Assembly (NCBI GenBank): GCA_029204225.1
Contig: CM055099.1
Coordinates: 64,105,614-64,169,613, forward strand
Source of the DNA: Diphasiastrum complanatum
Taxonomy: Eukaryota > Streptophyta > Lycopodiopsida > Lycopodiales > Lycopodiaceae
Length of the DNA: 64,000 nucleotides
Reading direction: 5' to 3'
In this document: positions 1 to 13,930 of the stretch, piece by piece
How the letters are laid out: each line of letters starts with the position of its first letter
How positions within the stretch are numbered: position 1 is the first letter of the stretch
Notes under the pieces: generated by a model
The model's input: the letters and a program-made list of their open reading frames with translations, nothing else
The model's database searches: none
What the model was told of the DNA's origin: nothing
Program-made: the position numbers and the translations under genes

Positions 1-482
1 TCTCCCCAACTATCTCTCTCTCTCTCTTACGGTCGTCACATGATCCCCCCGCTCATCCACGATGAGCCTCCATAATGAACCCCCCACAAATCTATTTTCA
101 TTTTTTGCCCACATGTGCTTCGCGATGAGCTCCACGAGCCAGAACTACGAACCAGAGTGTTAAAACCAACTTATAACAGCACACAATGAGATAAAACTAA
201 CCTCTAATGGCACACAATGAGCTAAAACTAGCTGCGTTTTCTGAACAGAGACCGAAAACGAAGGAAAGAATGGATGCCAAACATGACTCGTCTACCAACT
301 GCTAACCACAGTGATAACCATGCTCTGAGGTAAACTAGACCTAAGGTTGCAGTTCATCTTGGCGCTCAGCCATGCTCATCTTGGAACATCGATTTTGCTC
401 ATCCGGATGAGCAGGAGCAGTGCTCATCTTGCCTCATCCAGGGGGAGATCCAAGATGAGCGTGACAAAACAACTCGTGGCCA

Positions 483-484
<2 letters not shown>

Positions 485-519
<35 letters not shown>
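485..519. repeat. (CT)n microsatellite, ~35 bp
   Basis: Perfect CT dinucleotide run read directly from the sequence. Confidence 0.97.
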
Positions 520-522
<3 letters not shown>

Positions 523-605
523 GCTATTTCTCATCCCAAAACCCTAAAAAACCTTCACCCTAAAAATTTTCTAAAAAATTTGAAAAAGTCTCTCTCCCTA
601 GATCG

Positions 606-607
<2 letters not shown>

Positions 608-662
<55 letters not shown>
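608..662. repeat. (CT)n microsatellite, ~55 bp
   Basis: Perfect CT dinucleotide run. CTCTCTACGAAAGTTCCA-type phrases repeat just downstream. Confidence 0.97.
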
Positions 663-664
<2 letters not shown>

Positions 665-1190
665 CGCGTATATATTTTTCTCTCTCTACGAAAGTTCCAA
701 ATCTTTCTCTCTCTACGAAAGTTCCAAAAAACGATCTTTTCTAGAACGTTCCAGAAAACTGTCTGTCACCCTTTAGCTATCCGTCAAGAGAAAACTACAT
801 GTCGCCCCCATCATTGACGTTTTGGGCACACGTGGCCCTTGATCTCTCATTGGACATTGTCATATCCGCAGAGCGAGGGCATGTTTTCCTCACTGGAGAT
901 TTTAACGCCGTGACATCATCGTGATAGTTAGAGTTTTATGACACAACCGACCGGCTCCGCGTTCATGCCCTTGACAATGATGAGATAGGAGTTACTACGA
1001 TTTCCAAGGACAGTTTGGGACCTATTACTCCATATGGTGAGTACTTACTACAGTTGGTAGAGGCCCATGAGTTCGCCATTTATAATGGCCTAACTAGTTG
1101 GCCAGACTCAAACAGATATACTTGTCACCCTCATAGTGTCAGACACAGTGTCGTTGATCATCTCATGGGGTCACCATCATCCATACCTCT

Positions 1191-1665
1191 TGTAAGGGAA
1201 GCTCCCTAAGATCCTGCTTGCAAGATAACACACAATGGAAAACACGCTATGGATCAATTACCCAACCCAGAACAAGAAGCATGAGTGTAGAGTAAAACCC
1301 TGGCAATGAATCCATGATCACAATGAGGAGTAGGGCGAGTTTGGCCTCAATATATAGAGCCAAAAGCAATCTAGGCACATAGTCATGCATAGCCCTAAGT
1401 CCTCTATACATAGATTCACCTAGAATAGAGTCCTAAGCATGGACCACCTATTCATAGAATTGCTATTGATAACTCTACACATGCATACAATGTCTCATAC
1501 CTTGTCTAAACTCCATTTGATGTGTTCTGGGCCTCACAAGGATATTAGTTACTTTCGGGTCACATATAGTATGATGTGGCATAACTAACAGCTTGATTTA
1601 CTGAAGTATCGTGTATCCAAGACTAGGAGTATACTGAATCCTATGTACTAGTCATGGACATAACA
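1191..1665 (-). repeat. 3' LTR of the TRIM-like element
   Basis: About 475 bp, matched to 2317-2836. It is shorter mainly because about 45 bp near 1250-1263 is missing relative to the right copy. Confidence 0.85.
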
Positions 1666-2316
1666 TTCTTCCCTCCTTGAACTGTTTCTATCCTTAGAAA
1701 CTCTCTAAACAGGAAAGAACAATAGGAACAGTTCTTTTAACTTTAAATATCAACCTAGAAAATCATTATCCTTAGTCTAACTTTCACATCAAACAAGTAC
1801 TCAGAGATAATCCTATTTCCAAGTGATAATCTCTGCACTGGAGTACAACTCAGGTTTGAAAAAGTACACTAAGCGATAAATTTCCCAACTGGGTTATATT
1901 CACCATAAGTTAGTAACATCACCTTCATGTAAATCATTTACATGAAACACTGGGTGAGATAACCTAACTTAAGAGATTAAAGTTAAAGAAATAATAAAAT
2001 AGTTATAATTACAGTTTGAAATTATCCACAACTCTGACAAATAATTCATAAGCTTTCAAGTACAAGTATCCTTAGAATCACTCTAAGAATCAGCATGCAA
2101 CTAATCCATGCAAACACAGTACTACAAATTAGGGAAATGACTGGCATGCAATCAGAACAATTCCAAATTTTGCAAATTTTACTCACAAACTACAAAACTT
2201 CAGATGATCATAACTTTGGCTACAAGACACCAAATTGAGTGCTGTAAAGCTCAGTACAGAGGGAGACCAAGTGAACAAGATGTTTGCCACGCCAGTCTGC
2301 CACCTAGACTTCACAC

Positions 2317-2836
2317 TATAAGGGAAGCTCCCTAAGATCCTGCTTGCAAGATAACACACAATGGAAAACACACTATGGAGCAACCACCCAACCAAGTAGA
2401 AGCAACCAATCAACTCTAGAAGCTTCACCCCCAAGCCAAGAAACAAGAAGCATGAATGTAGAGTGAAACCCTGGCAATGAATCCATGATCACAATGAGGA
2501 GTAGGGCGAGTTTGGCCTCAATATATAGAGCCAAAAGCAACCTGGGCACATAGCCATGCATAGCCCTAAGTTCTCTATACATAGATTCACCTAGAATAGA
2601 GTCCTAAGCATGGACCACCTATTCATAGAATTGCTATTGATAACTCTACACATGCATACACTGTCTCAAACCTTGTCTAAACTCCATTTAGTGTGTTCTG
2701 GGCCTCACAAGGATATTAGTTACTTTTGGGTCACATCCAGTATGACGTGGCATAACTAACAGCTTGATTTACTGAAGTACCGTGTATCCAAGACTAGGAG
2801 TATACTGAATCCTATGTACTGGTCATGGACATAACA
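2317..2836 (-). repeat. 5' LTR of the TRIM-like element
   Basis: About 520 bp, a clear but not identical match to 1191-1665, so this is not a very recent insertion. Confidence 0.85.
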
Positions 2837-3648
2837 CCTCTCATCTCTAATTTTCGTATCTCTCCCACCACCCTCTCTGATCACTCTTTCTTTTCTTTCG
2901 TTATTGGCTATCTCCCACCCCCTAGTCATCCCCCCACCCCAAGCTCACCCGTGCACCCAAATACACAAATAGCTCTATATACATGTCAGTCTACCATGAG
3001 TCTATGGCCTCCTACTCTACCCATTTACCCATGATAGCATAGTTGAAACACAAGCTGATTCCTTACCACATCTCTTCATACTGCTACTTCCCTGGCCTGC
3101 CTTCCAAGCCCCATAAGGTCAAATCCACTTATCCTTCACCACTTCGTCCTCTACACCCCTCTATGGTATGATGTCGAATGGCGATCTCTTCATCACCTTA
3201 TTACCCGTGCACGTACTCATGCTCCCCACCATCTTCGTTCATCCCGATGTTCTTACCATCATACACTCCACCGTAAAAAGTGTGCATATGATGACTCTGA
3301 AGGAAAATGTCTTGTTGACTTCTTTAGTTCTTCCTAGAGCACTTTTTGCGTGAGTTTATCCCTCGTGCTCCACCACCTCTCCTGAATGACATCCGCATAT
3401 GGGCCGACTATGCCACCAGCCTATATACTATACCCACTAACTCACCCATCTCTATCTCTCCCCGACCTTCTGAGTTCACCTTCTTCACCTCTAACATGGT
3501 ACTTGCAGCCATCAAGAGAATGAAGTCCCACAAGGCGAGAGATATTAAAGACCTTGAATCCAAACTCCTAACCCATGCTACCGACCTCCTTGCTCTCACA
3601 TTAGCCACTCTCCTCAATTTCGCAGTTGTCTATGGCTTTTTACTCTAG

Positions 3649-5700
<2,052 letters not shown>

Positions 5701-7320
5701 TTTTTGCTATGTCTAGTCCTCAGGATGGTATCAGGAAGTAGTAAACTTGGGTTATGGGGAGCCCCTTCCTCCCCATAACCTATTCTTTCAAACTTTGATT
5801 ATATGCATGAAAAAAGCTGTCATGTTGCATAGTTTTATTAATGGAACAGATCGTATCACCTGTAATGCTGCTAGACCGAACGACAAGGTTCTTTGTTTGG
5901 TTGACCTATTGGACACTGTACATTGGGTTAAAATTTACATGGACTACGGTAAGACCAAGACTGATCCCTTGGGTTTAATTGAAAACTTTGCTACTGAGTT
6001 GGTCGAGCTTGCTGAAAAATATTAAAGGGAAGAGAAATTTTATAATACTCATATCAGTTGTCTTGAGAAAGAAAACGACGTTCTTTCTGCTGATCACACT
6101 CCTGCCATTACTGATTCACCTCCGCCTGTACACCCTCTCATCTTTTAGACGATTTGGATGAGGATAGTGCCTCACAACTTGAAATTTTTTTCCAAGAAAT
6201 ATGTGATGTTGGTGATCTATCCACTTTTGAGTTCTACCAATCCAATAATTGCCAAGTCCTTTTTGTCCCTGCATGCACTATTGAGCTTAAGTCTGCCCGT
6301 ACTTCTTTTAAGCTTTGGAGCCTACCCACTGTCAATATTCTTGCTCCACTACCTATCGAACTTTGGATTATTCTTGCACATGTCACTGATAAAGAAGTAC
6401 AAACCTACAAACTAGTCGCCTTGAACAAAAACTCCATTCTTGAGACTCCCATTGTCTTTGATAATATCATACGTATGAACAAATTTGAGCCTTCTCGCTG
6501 TCCCTCTAAGCAAACCTGGGCACAAATTTGTGGACATTTTGACACCGGTTTCAATAGAATCAATCTCCACCAAGCTAGAATTTGAAACTGGAAAAGACCC
6601 TTCTTCAAATGTAGATGTGGCGACAAATGCAAAAATCAATCCTCCATTATTTGGTTTGACCATGCCATCTGGTATATTATGAATAACCTAAGAATTTTCT
6701 TTCCTGGGGCTTCTACGCATAACCAATTCAATGCATTTTTTCTTTGGCTTCACAAACCTACTAGGGAGGTTGTCAAAGCACACGTGACTTTTCTCTTTCT
6801 TCGCCAACACATGATAGATGCGTCCATTGAACTTGCTGCTAATCCTTCTGCCAAACTCCTTGCAAGTCTAGGCAATGCTGAAAACATTAAAGAAATCGAA
6901 GCTTTTTCACTTTGCAAGACAAATTCTTTCAAAACTTCAATAAAAAAACAAACACTTTTAACCTCAACAACCCAAGCTCTGTCATATCAAGTCAAGGTGG
7001 TGGTAAAAGAAGGAAATTTACAGGTTACAGAGGCAAAGAAGGGCAAGGAAGTGGTACAACGGAAGATTTGCCAATCAAGAAGCTGAATTTTTATAGGGAT
7101 TGATATGGGTGCAAGACAAAGAGGTTTTGCACAAGAGAGAAGTGATAAGGAATACGATGGATCGCCTGCAGCTCATTATGCATAATACCAAGGGAACTCT
7201 CTTTCTACATTTACTTTACCGCAATAGGATATTTGAGACCATTCATGTGAAGCAATTTAATGCTCGTATTTTATTACAGTTATTCGGCTTTATACATGAG
7301 TCATTCTACGATATTATTTT
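5701..7320 (+). pseudogene. RT-family copy A: N-terminal extension of a Penelope/TERT-like retroelement
   Basis: Homologous to 13931-15330 (copy D) and 10111-10560 (copy C). Conserved blocks run in order: a start region with C-M-K-K and T-C-N-A followed by D-K-x-L-C-L (5747-6025); a block with F-x-L-W-S-L-P and I-E-L-W (6154-6585); the Cys motif C-R-C-G-D-K-C at 6610-6630; then a helical block around F-F-P-G-A-S and F-L-W-L-H-K-P (6680-6900). Several frameshifts and stops separate these, for example after 6025, at 6147 and at 6582. Homology to the RT part stops at about 7320, where copy B begins on the other strand. The function of the extension is unknown; nucleic-acid binding by the Cys motif is only an inference. 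Confidence 0.75.
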
Positions 7321-8945
7321 ACCGTTCTCGATTGAGCTTTGTCTAAGAAAAGTCCAATTGTATGATTATTGATAAAGCAAATGTCATCAATATATCTAAA
7401 TGAATATTTGAAATTATTCATAAATGAAATTTGCCCTGATCTTGCAAGCCTTTTAATAAATTGCATTTCAAAAAATAAAAGGTACCAGCTACACCACATT
7501 GGTGAGTAGGAAAAACCCATAGGTATTTCACGAACTTGTCTCCAGGTATGACCTCCAAGTCTGACAATGCAATTGTCTATCAAATAAGAGTTCCATTCGC
7601 ATAAGGCCTCCTTGTCTATACTATTCCATTCATCTGCTACAACATTTTTGGAGGACCATTTATGTGCAGAAAGTACAAAAAGGACCAAGAGTGGATCCTA
7701 ATCTGATCCTCAAGAGGGATTGGATATTGGATTTACTTGATCTATCAATCTACATAAGATTAAGATCAATCTAGATCAATTCTAGACATAAAATCCAAAC
7801 AAGAACAATCATTTATTGAAGGTAAATGTACTTGATGGTTTCACACGTGTGAAACCCTGTTAGGGTACGGACTCCAACCTGAAAATCAAGTACACATTGA
7901 TAGAACCTCAAAACAATCAAAACAAATGTAGACAAATGGAGAGAATCACTCAAAATTGCTTCCAAAACCAAGATTGGTGTCTCACATTGATTATGGCCAA
8001 ATGTGGCTCTATATATACAATAAGTGGGAGCTCGTGGTACTGATCATCCCTATGATCCCACATGTGTGAAGGTGCTTTGTCATATGATGATTCATCATGC
8101 AAAACTGACACTTGGACAAAACCTTCTATTTTGAGCACTTTTGGTCCATTTTCCTTCTATATGGAGATCTACTTGGAAATCTTCTAGAAGTCAAAATTCG
8201 CCTACTTCAGCTTATTCCACACATGTGAGCTGTCCTCTACACATGTGATATGACACCTAACCAAAGGATGTGGCTCATGCAATCAATAGATTGATGCCAT
8301 GTGTCATATGTCTAGAAAACTAGTTTTTGGCCTTTTTAGCCACTAGAACTTAAATAAATAATATGTACAACCTATATGATTATGGTACATGACAAGTACA
8401 CTATTTTCACACATGGGAACAGGCTCCACACATGTGTGTTTATCTATATACAAGATTTTTGGCCTCTACCAAGCTTATTTTTGCATTTTTCACAATTTAA
8501 AATTATTGGAACCCAGTATACGTCTATACTTAAGTACTTTAATTTTGGCAGTCTTAAAGGCCAAACTGATCATTTTTGTCATAATAGTTTTTAGACCGTC
8601 AGTTCTGTCCAGAGGAATATTTTGTAACATTTAGAAATATCGGTAGCTTTCATTGTATATATATGTCTTGGTAAGTTGAGATAGAAATTGACAGATAAAT
8701 CACATTGCCATAATAAAGAAGTATCCCCATTCAGGATGCTCTTGTATGTGTTTGCCTTAAGGCCTGTATCTTTCATAATAAAAGGATACAAGATACCAAG
8801 AGCACCTGTCAGTTTGGCGAGTCTAGAAAAACAGCAATCATGTGCATTTGTGATCCATCTAAAAGTCTCTTTGTGTGCTTTGTATGTGCATAGCAAGTAA
8901 GGTAATTCCCTAGAATATATGAAGTCATTAGGTAGTTCAGAAAAT
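7314..8945 (-). pseudogene. RT-family copy B: fingers and palm, interrupted by an insertion
   Basis: Read on the minus strand, 8945-8540 carries the fingers region: an L-L-C-T-Y-K-A-H-K then F-R-W-I-T block, then motif A with its catalytic Asp (T-D-I-S-K-C-Y). After an 855-bp insertion (7677-8531) the palm resumes at 7676-7314 with motif B' (I-P-M-G-F-x-x-S-P) and motif C, F-R-Y-I-D-D, whose YIDD codons are at 7383-7394. One frameshift lies just after motif A. The copy is truncated at both ends: at 8945 against a gypsy gag fragment and at 7314 against copy A. It matters because it keeps the motif A Asp that copy D has lost. Confidence 0.8.
7677..8531. mobile_element. Insertion in RT copy B, LTR-like
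   Basis: An 855-bp block splits copy B and is absent from copy D. AAGTAC occurs on both sides (7671-7676 and 8532-8537) and could be a target duplication. The block has a TATA-like CTATATATAC near 8010 and the palindrome TTTCACACGTGTGAAA at 7839-7854, shared with the LTRs at 16632 and 21560, which suggests a solo LTR. The ends are not a clean TG...CA, so the class is uncertain. No coding sequence. Confidence 0.5.
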
Positions 8946-10110
8946 TCACATTGGCCGCTAACGTGTGGATGTTCTCACTCATCACGTCCATGTACCCCTT
9001 CAGCATTGCTCGCATATCGCCCAATTCTGTATTGGAACCAACACTCTCATACCCTCGCTTTGGTACTATCTCTGGGATTCCACGATCATGCCATCTAACA
9101 TCTTGTGTCTGCGTCATCTTGCTTGGGTGGAGTTCAATAGCCTGTAGAGGATTCACCACATTTGTGGTTCCTATAGCTGTGATCGGTCCCCCTCGCTACG
9201 TCTCGGGTCTCAAATTTAGATTGTTCATCACCTGTAATAAGTGGGATGCATGGGCAACCGCAAACTGCGCATCTTCTACCACAATCACCTTGTCTATTGC
9301 CTCAACTAATGTCTGGGGGTTACTCTGACGTACAACCATCTGTATGTCATTTTTTAGCCCTCGTAGAAAAAAGGTCAATAATAACAGAGGTGGTAGCTGT
9401 ACAATGGATTCCACTTGTCATGCCAATTCTGTCAATTGGCACCAATACTACCTAATACTCTCATTTCCTCCTTGCTGCAGGGAGGTAGGGTGAACAGTAA
9501 GTCATCGGCCGTACGGTGGGGGGCATACTCGATCAGGAAGAGCCTATGAAATTCATTAATGGTGTGGATCGTCCCTCGTTGCAAACTATGATAGCATCAT
9601 ATGGCAGCTTCAGTTAAGGTAGTTGCGAAAAACATCAGCTCATGATGTGGGTCCATGATGTGGCTTATGAAGCATGCTGTCCAAAAGGCATCTATGTGTT
9701 CCTCGGCACTCTCCTAGGGGGTTCCATGGAATTCTGGTGTAGATCCACTTAATTTGGGTAGTGCTCCCACGGTCGGGGGTACTACGATTGGTTCGGTCGA
9801 ACGTCTTGCCATTCCCGTGACAATGGGTGCAGTATCGTCTAATGGTGCATTGATTTCTCCTACTGGTTCAAGTTTCTGGTATCTCTGCAATGTTTTCTGG
9901 TGGGTCATTAGGATTCATCATAGGTTGGCTTGGCTCGCCATCAAATTCTCCAAGCAGTGGGGATTGGACCCCCCGACTGCTCCTTCTAACTCCTAGTCGT
10001 CTTTTCTTGGGTTCTGGTGTTTCTCTGGGGGGTGTTCCCTTTGCTCTAGTTTTCCGAGGTAACCCTATCTTGTCTTACCTAGGGGGGTACCTTGTCTTCC
10101 GATGAATAGC
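8946..10110 (-). pseudogene. Ty3/gypsy gag fragment
   Basis: Minus-strand reading gives a typical Retrotrans_gag domain: a P-E-F-H-G-T-P entry segment (about 9715-9770), an E-H-I-D-A-F-W helix, a block with A-x-x-W-Y-H-S-L-type spacing (about 9590), I-N-E-F-H-R-L-F (about 9545), then F-L-R-G-L-K-N-D-I and L-V-E-A-I-D-K (9290-9370). Stops and frameshifts interrupt it, for instance at about 9712 and 9220. Gag would form the virus-like particle. No protease, RT or integrase follows; it abuts RT copy B on the left and copy C on the right. Confidence 0.75.
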
Positions 10111-11194
10111 CATCAATTGGTGTCCAAGACAAATACTTCCAGAACTCAAACAAAAGGACGGGCTCTTTTAATTTGAATAATCCAAACTCAGTCATTTCCG
10201 GTTTAGGAACAGGGAAGATAAAGCGTGTCTCAGATTACAAAGCAAAGGAAGGACAGAGCAATGGAAACAAAGAGGACTTACCAATTAAAATACTGAATTT
10301 TTACAGATCCTAATCGATGTGCAGGATGAAGAAGACACTGTTAAAAAACAAATCAGCATTTTATTAATCGAACATCTCTAGTTTTCTACTAGTAGCCACT
10401 TAGGGAGACTTTTTTTACATTTATGTTACCGAAATAGAGTATTTGATTTTATCCATGCGAAACATTTTTACGCTCACGTTTTACGCAGGATTTTTGGTAC
10501 TGTTGACGAACTCTTTTATGATATTACGTTCGGCTGGACTTATCTACCAAGTGTTAAATGTGATTGGTATTTTTCTGATGATGTGTTTTGCCATTTTGAT
10601 ATAGGTAATGTTCATCTTTGTCAATGTTACTCTTTTAACCATTTCAAGAACTTTATCCCTGAGAAATTTGGCCATGTCATTTGCACAGACTATAAGACTA
10701 TTAATAGTTCTCTCTTACGAAAATCGCTAGAAAAAGGCCTAAATCATAAAGCTCTTAGACAAGCTAATGTAAACGAAGTCGCTTTAGAGCTTTATTATGG
10801 ATGGTTTAAACTTATGGAATTCCTACCTTCTTATGATTCATTAGACAGTAATACAAAAAAGGAACATGCTACATTTTGTAAAAGTATCGCTTTAAGTCAT
10901 ATTAGAAAGGGAAAATGGCTTCATGGAAATACTGAATCTCTTTTCAAAAATAAGATTGCAAAGGACGAACTACTTTGGCTTACAAATTCCCTATACGTTA
11001 ATGGAATTGATAAAGCACAACATAATCCATGTTTCATGTGTAAATTCTTTGTACAAAATTTGGCCATAAAACGACTTAACAGTCTGGATTTTACTCCTTT
11101 CCCTAACAATCAATCTAATCTTGTGGAGGATTCCTTGTCATATATAACGAACATTTCTACAAACGTTCTACCTAAATTTTTCCCAAGCCATAAG
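10111..11194 (+). pseudogene. RT-family copy C: linker and fingers region
   Basis: Starts with the phrase found near 15155 in copy D (ACAAATACTTCC) and runs through a 250-codon open stretch from 10583. It is the only copy that retains about 400 bp (10317-10725) deleted from copy D, including C-R-x-R-V-F-like segments and an F-L-Y-D-I-T block. Further on come G-L-N-H-K-A-L-R-Q, E-V-A-L-E-L-Y-Y-G-W, and I-D-K-A-Q followed by C-F-M-C-K-F-F (11006-11048). DKA sits where Penelope-like RTs usually carry DKG. Homology ends at 11194, just before the K-T-H-K block, and passes straight into the direct repeat U1. Stops precede 10583. Confidence 0.75.
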
Positions 11195-11721
<527 letters not shown>

Positions 11722-13930
11722 GCTCACTGATAATGAAGGATGTATGCTAAGATTGAATGCTCATAGGTTGCTGTGATTACCTTTGTGTAGTAGCGAAGTC
11801 TAGCTTGCATATTGTGATTGGATACTACTGCAATCAATCGTTGTCCCAAGGAGCATTTTAGATATGTTTTCAACCTTTTTGAACTATGATAGGTGTTAGG
11901 CAGCAAGCCAACGTTTGATATTCACTAGCACCGTTTTTGAAAAGAGAGTAGTCGCTGGCCAACGCCCTCTCTGAGGCGGATCTGGCCACTGGCCAGTGCT
12001 GAATTTTGCTTAGACATGCTTGTATGACCTGCAATTTACCACGGCTCTTTGTATGAGCATTGTTTCAAGCGTTTTTCAGTACGTAATGCTTGTAGAGATG
12101 CGATGGACCGTTGTCCTTCCATGTGTTTTATGGATATACCAGAAGCTATAGCATGAGTATGGTTGATGAGAATGCTCTTGCTATACTCAATTGGCTGTAA
12201 CCTTTATGTGGTATTATTCCATATGATTGCTTTCTTGGTTTGATAAAAACTATGACACTTTTTGCCTCTGATAAAAAGTCTGTCTCAACAGCTAGGAACA
12301 TGGTACGTAATTCACAGTATACTCCAATGCAGATGCAAGCGTTCGCAAGCGTCTACCTCAGATTGTGCTCTGATCCCTATCACCTTATCAGCTGCATCAT
12401 GATCACAACATGCATCATGATCATGACATATTGATTTACGTGCCCTTCACGTGCACGTCCAATATGATTAATAAAAAATGTTTTGTCAAAAAAATGGCTT
12501 TTGTCTCGAGATGAACGTGGTGCAAACACGTCATCATGCAGTGAAACTGTCACAGTATCCCTGCCCAACAAGGGCAGGGTCAACAAGAAGAAGAGCCTGC
12601 CATGACGACGATCGTTGTTGGGGTTGAAACTAGTGTTGGGCAGGTATTGATTTTTTTTTAGGTTCTCAACCCGATTCTAAAGACTCTAATCGGCGGGTAC
12701 ACTATTTCTCAAGAACCGGCTTCTATGTACAACTGGCAGGTATGCTTTTTTGTAGGAATCGGCCATGGTTGAGAACCTTCGGGTCCCTTTGAGCCTTAGA
12801 TTGAGGTTGAAAACAGAAAAGCAAGTAATTAACTATTGGTGATGACTCTATGAGGCTCTAAGAGTACTCTATACATAATCCAATACTTTCGGTTTGAATG
12901 CTTTAGGACGTGGGTGATTCAATTAAGTAGTTGAAGATGGATAGTTCACAAGAGATGACTTCACCTCTCATTCAAGTACAATGCTTTATGGAATATCACC
13001 AATACGTTGGGTAGCCTAACTCATTACTATGATCTTACTCATGCATTTATGATGGTATTGCAAACCTTGTGTGTAATGGTTTTCAAGTACTAAATCTAGT
13101 AAGGGTTGATCCTGCATGCGTATTAGTTGACATGGGCTTGAGTTATCACAACAAAAATTTCCATACATACAAAGTCCGGCTGTGATAAGTAATGTCATAT
13201 ACTCATACAGAGCTCGACTATGGTACACTTGAATGACATAGAATTGCCCAAGTTGTTTGGTGCTTGGTCTCCCGGAAAAGGGTTACAGAAAATCCATGGC
13301 CTAGTATAATACGGAGGTGCTCTAGTACCTAGCACTGTGGCCATCGTCAAGTCTTTGTCCATGTGTGTAATGAAAGATAGCTGCTTACATGTAGAATGTA
13401 TATGTGAACCTAATATGTTCTTTTTGCTCCTTTACTGATCAGTATGGCTTCTGCCCTAATACGGCTTCGTTAAAGGGCAAAACGTATTGCTAGGTTATGA
13501 AATGAATAATTGAGAAGATTGGACATACTTGTTATAAATGCAATCTAGCTGATAAAGTAGTGAATCTTGTTTTGGATGTGGATAACAGCTGATGTTCAAC
13601 TATGACACATGTCTTCCTCACGTGACTAACTTGTGCGGTTTTGTTGTGTGGGATGGTGGCAGCAGGTAACAGCTGGGTGTCCTAAAACTTGCTTCGCTTT
13701 ATGGTACTTTGTACTGTTTAACTTTATACAGCTATATTTTTACCTATTATGTTATAAATTGAAGGGTTCAAAGGGTTTGGTCTTGACTTGTCAAGAGGGA
13801 CTATGTGAAATCTTGTTACTCTCTCTCTCTAGCATCTATGATGCCACCCTGACTACCCTTTGGTCGAGGTAGTACCAAAACTTTACCTTTACTTGTATTA
13901 TATGGCTAACAAGGTCTGTTGTATGGTGTA
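11722..13930 (+). other. Leader of element D, probably intronic
   Basis: No protein is recognisable. It begins just after a GTGAG donor-like site in U1 and ends with a polypyrimidine run and TCTCTAG (AG at 13831-13832), conserved upstream of copy A. About 12085-13395 is duplicated in inverted orientation at 50325-51246, with a different middle section (12285-12815 here, about 180 bp there). The shared ORF-like stretch at 13016-13228 and 50490-50702 is conserved in length in both, but I would not call it a gene. Confidence 0.5.

Larger units (their letters stand above)
1..780. other. Gene-free repeat-rich start of window
   Basis: No coding region is supported here. The stretch holds many copies of the heptamer GATGAGC and its complement GCTCATC, most densely at about 340-460. 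A short phrase containing CACAATGAG occurs twice near 180-230. Two (CT)n tracts lie at 485-519 and 608-662. The Ser-Leu ORF over the first tract is a microsatellite translation. Confidence 0.6.
1191..2836 (-). mobile_element. Non-autonomous LTR element (TRIM-like, 1.65 kb) inserted in a LINE
   Basis: Two direct repeats (1191-1665 and 2317-2836) flank about 650 bp without a coding region. The 5-bp target duplication CCTCT is intact at 1186-1190 and 2837-2841. Read on the minus strand the LTR begins TGTTATGTCC; the left copy ends CTTACA, a proper TG...CA, and in the right copy the last bases have drifted to TATA. A purine run just right of the left LTR (1666-1680, AAGGAGGGAAGAA on the minus strand) looks like the polypurine tract and sets the orientation. 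I see no tRNA-Met primer site beside the right LTR. Such elements depend on the machinery of other retrotransposons. Confidence 0.85.
790..3648 (+). pseudogene. LINE (non-LTR) fragment: AP-endonuclease and start of RT, split by an LTR element
   Basis: A degraded LINE ORF2. The endonuclease/exonuclease/phosphatase domain is recognisable by T-G-D-F-N-A at 892-909, a conserved G-x-x-L-L-x-L segment near 1036-1060, an S-V-V-D-H strand at about 1150 and the catalytic S-D-H-S at about 2877-2888. This domain would nick the target DNA to prime reverse transcription. Two stops follow GDFNA (922-927), so the copy is dead. Removing 1191-2836 plus one CCTCT duplicate restores the frame across the junction (S-S-I-P-L then I-S-N-F-R). 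From about 3346 an ORF resembles the N-terminal RT region of LINEs (a conserved Lys-Ala about 12 residues after an A-I-K-R-M segment). Homology ends near 3648, before the RT palm motifs. The minus-strand LINE at 62.3-63.4 kb looks related. Confidence 0.8.
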
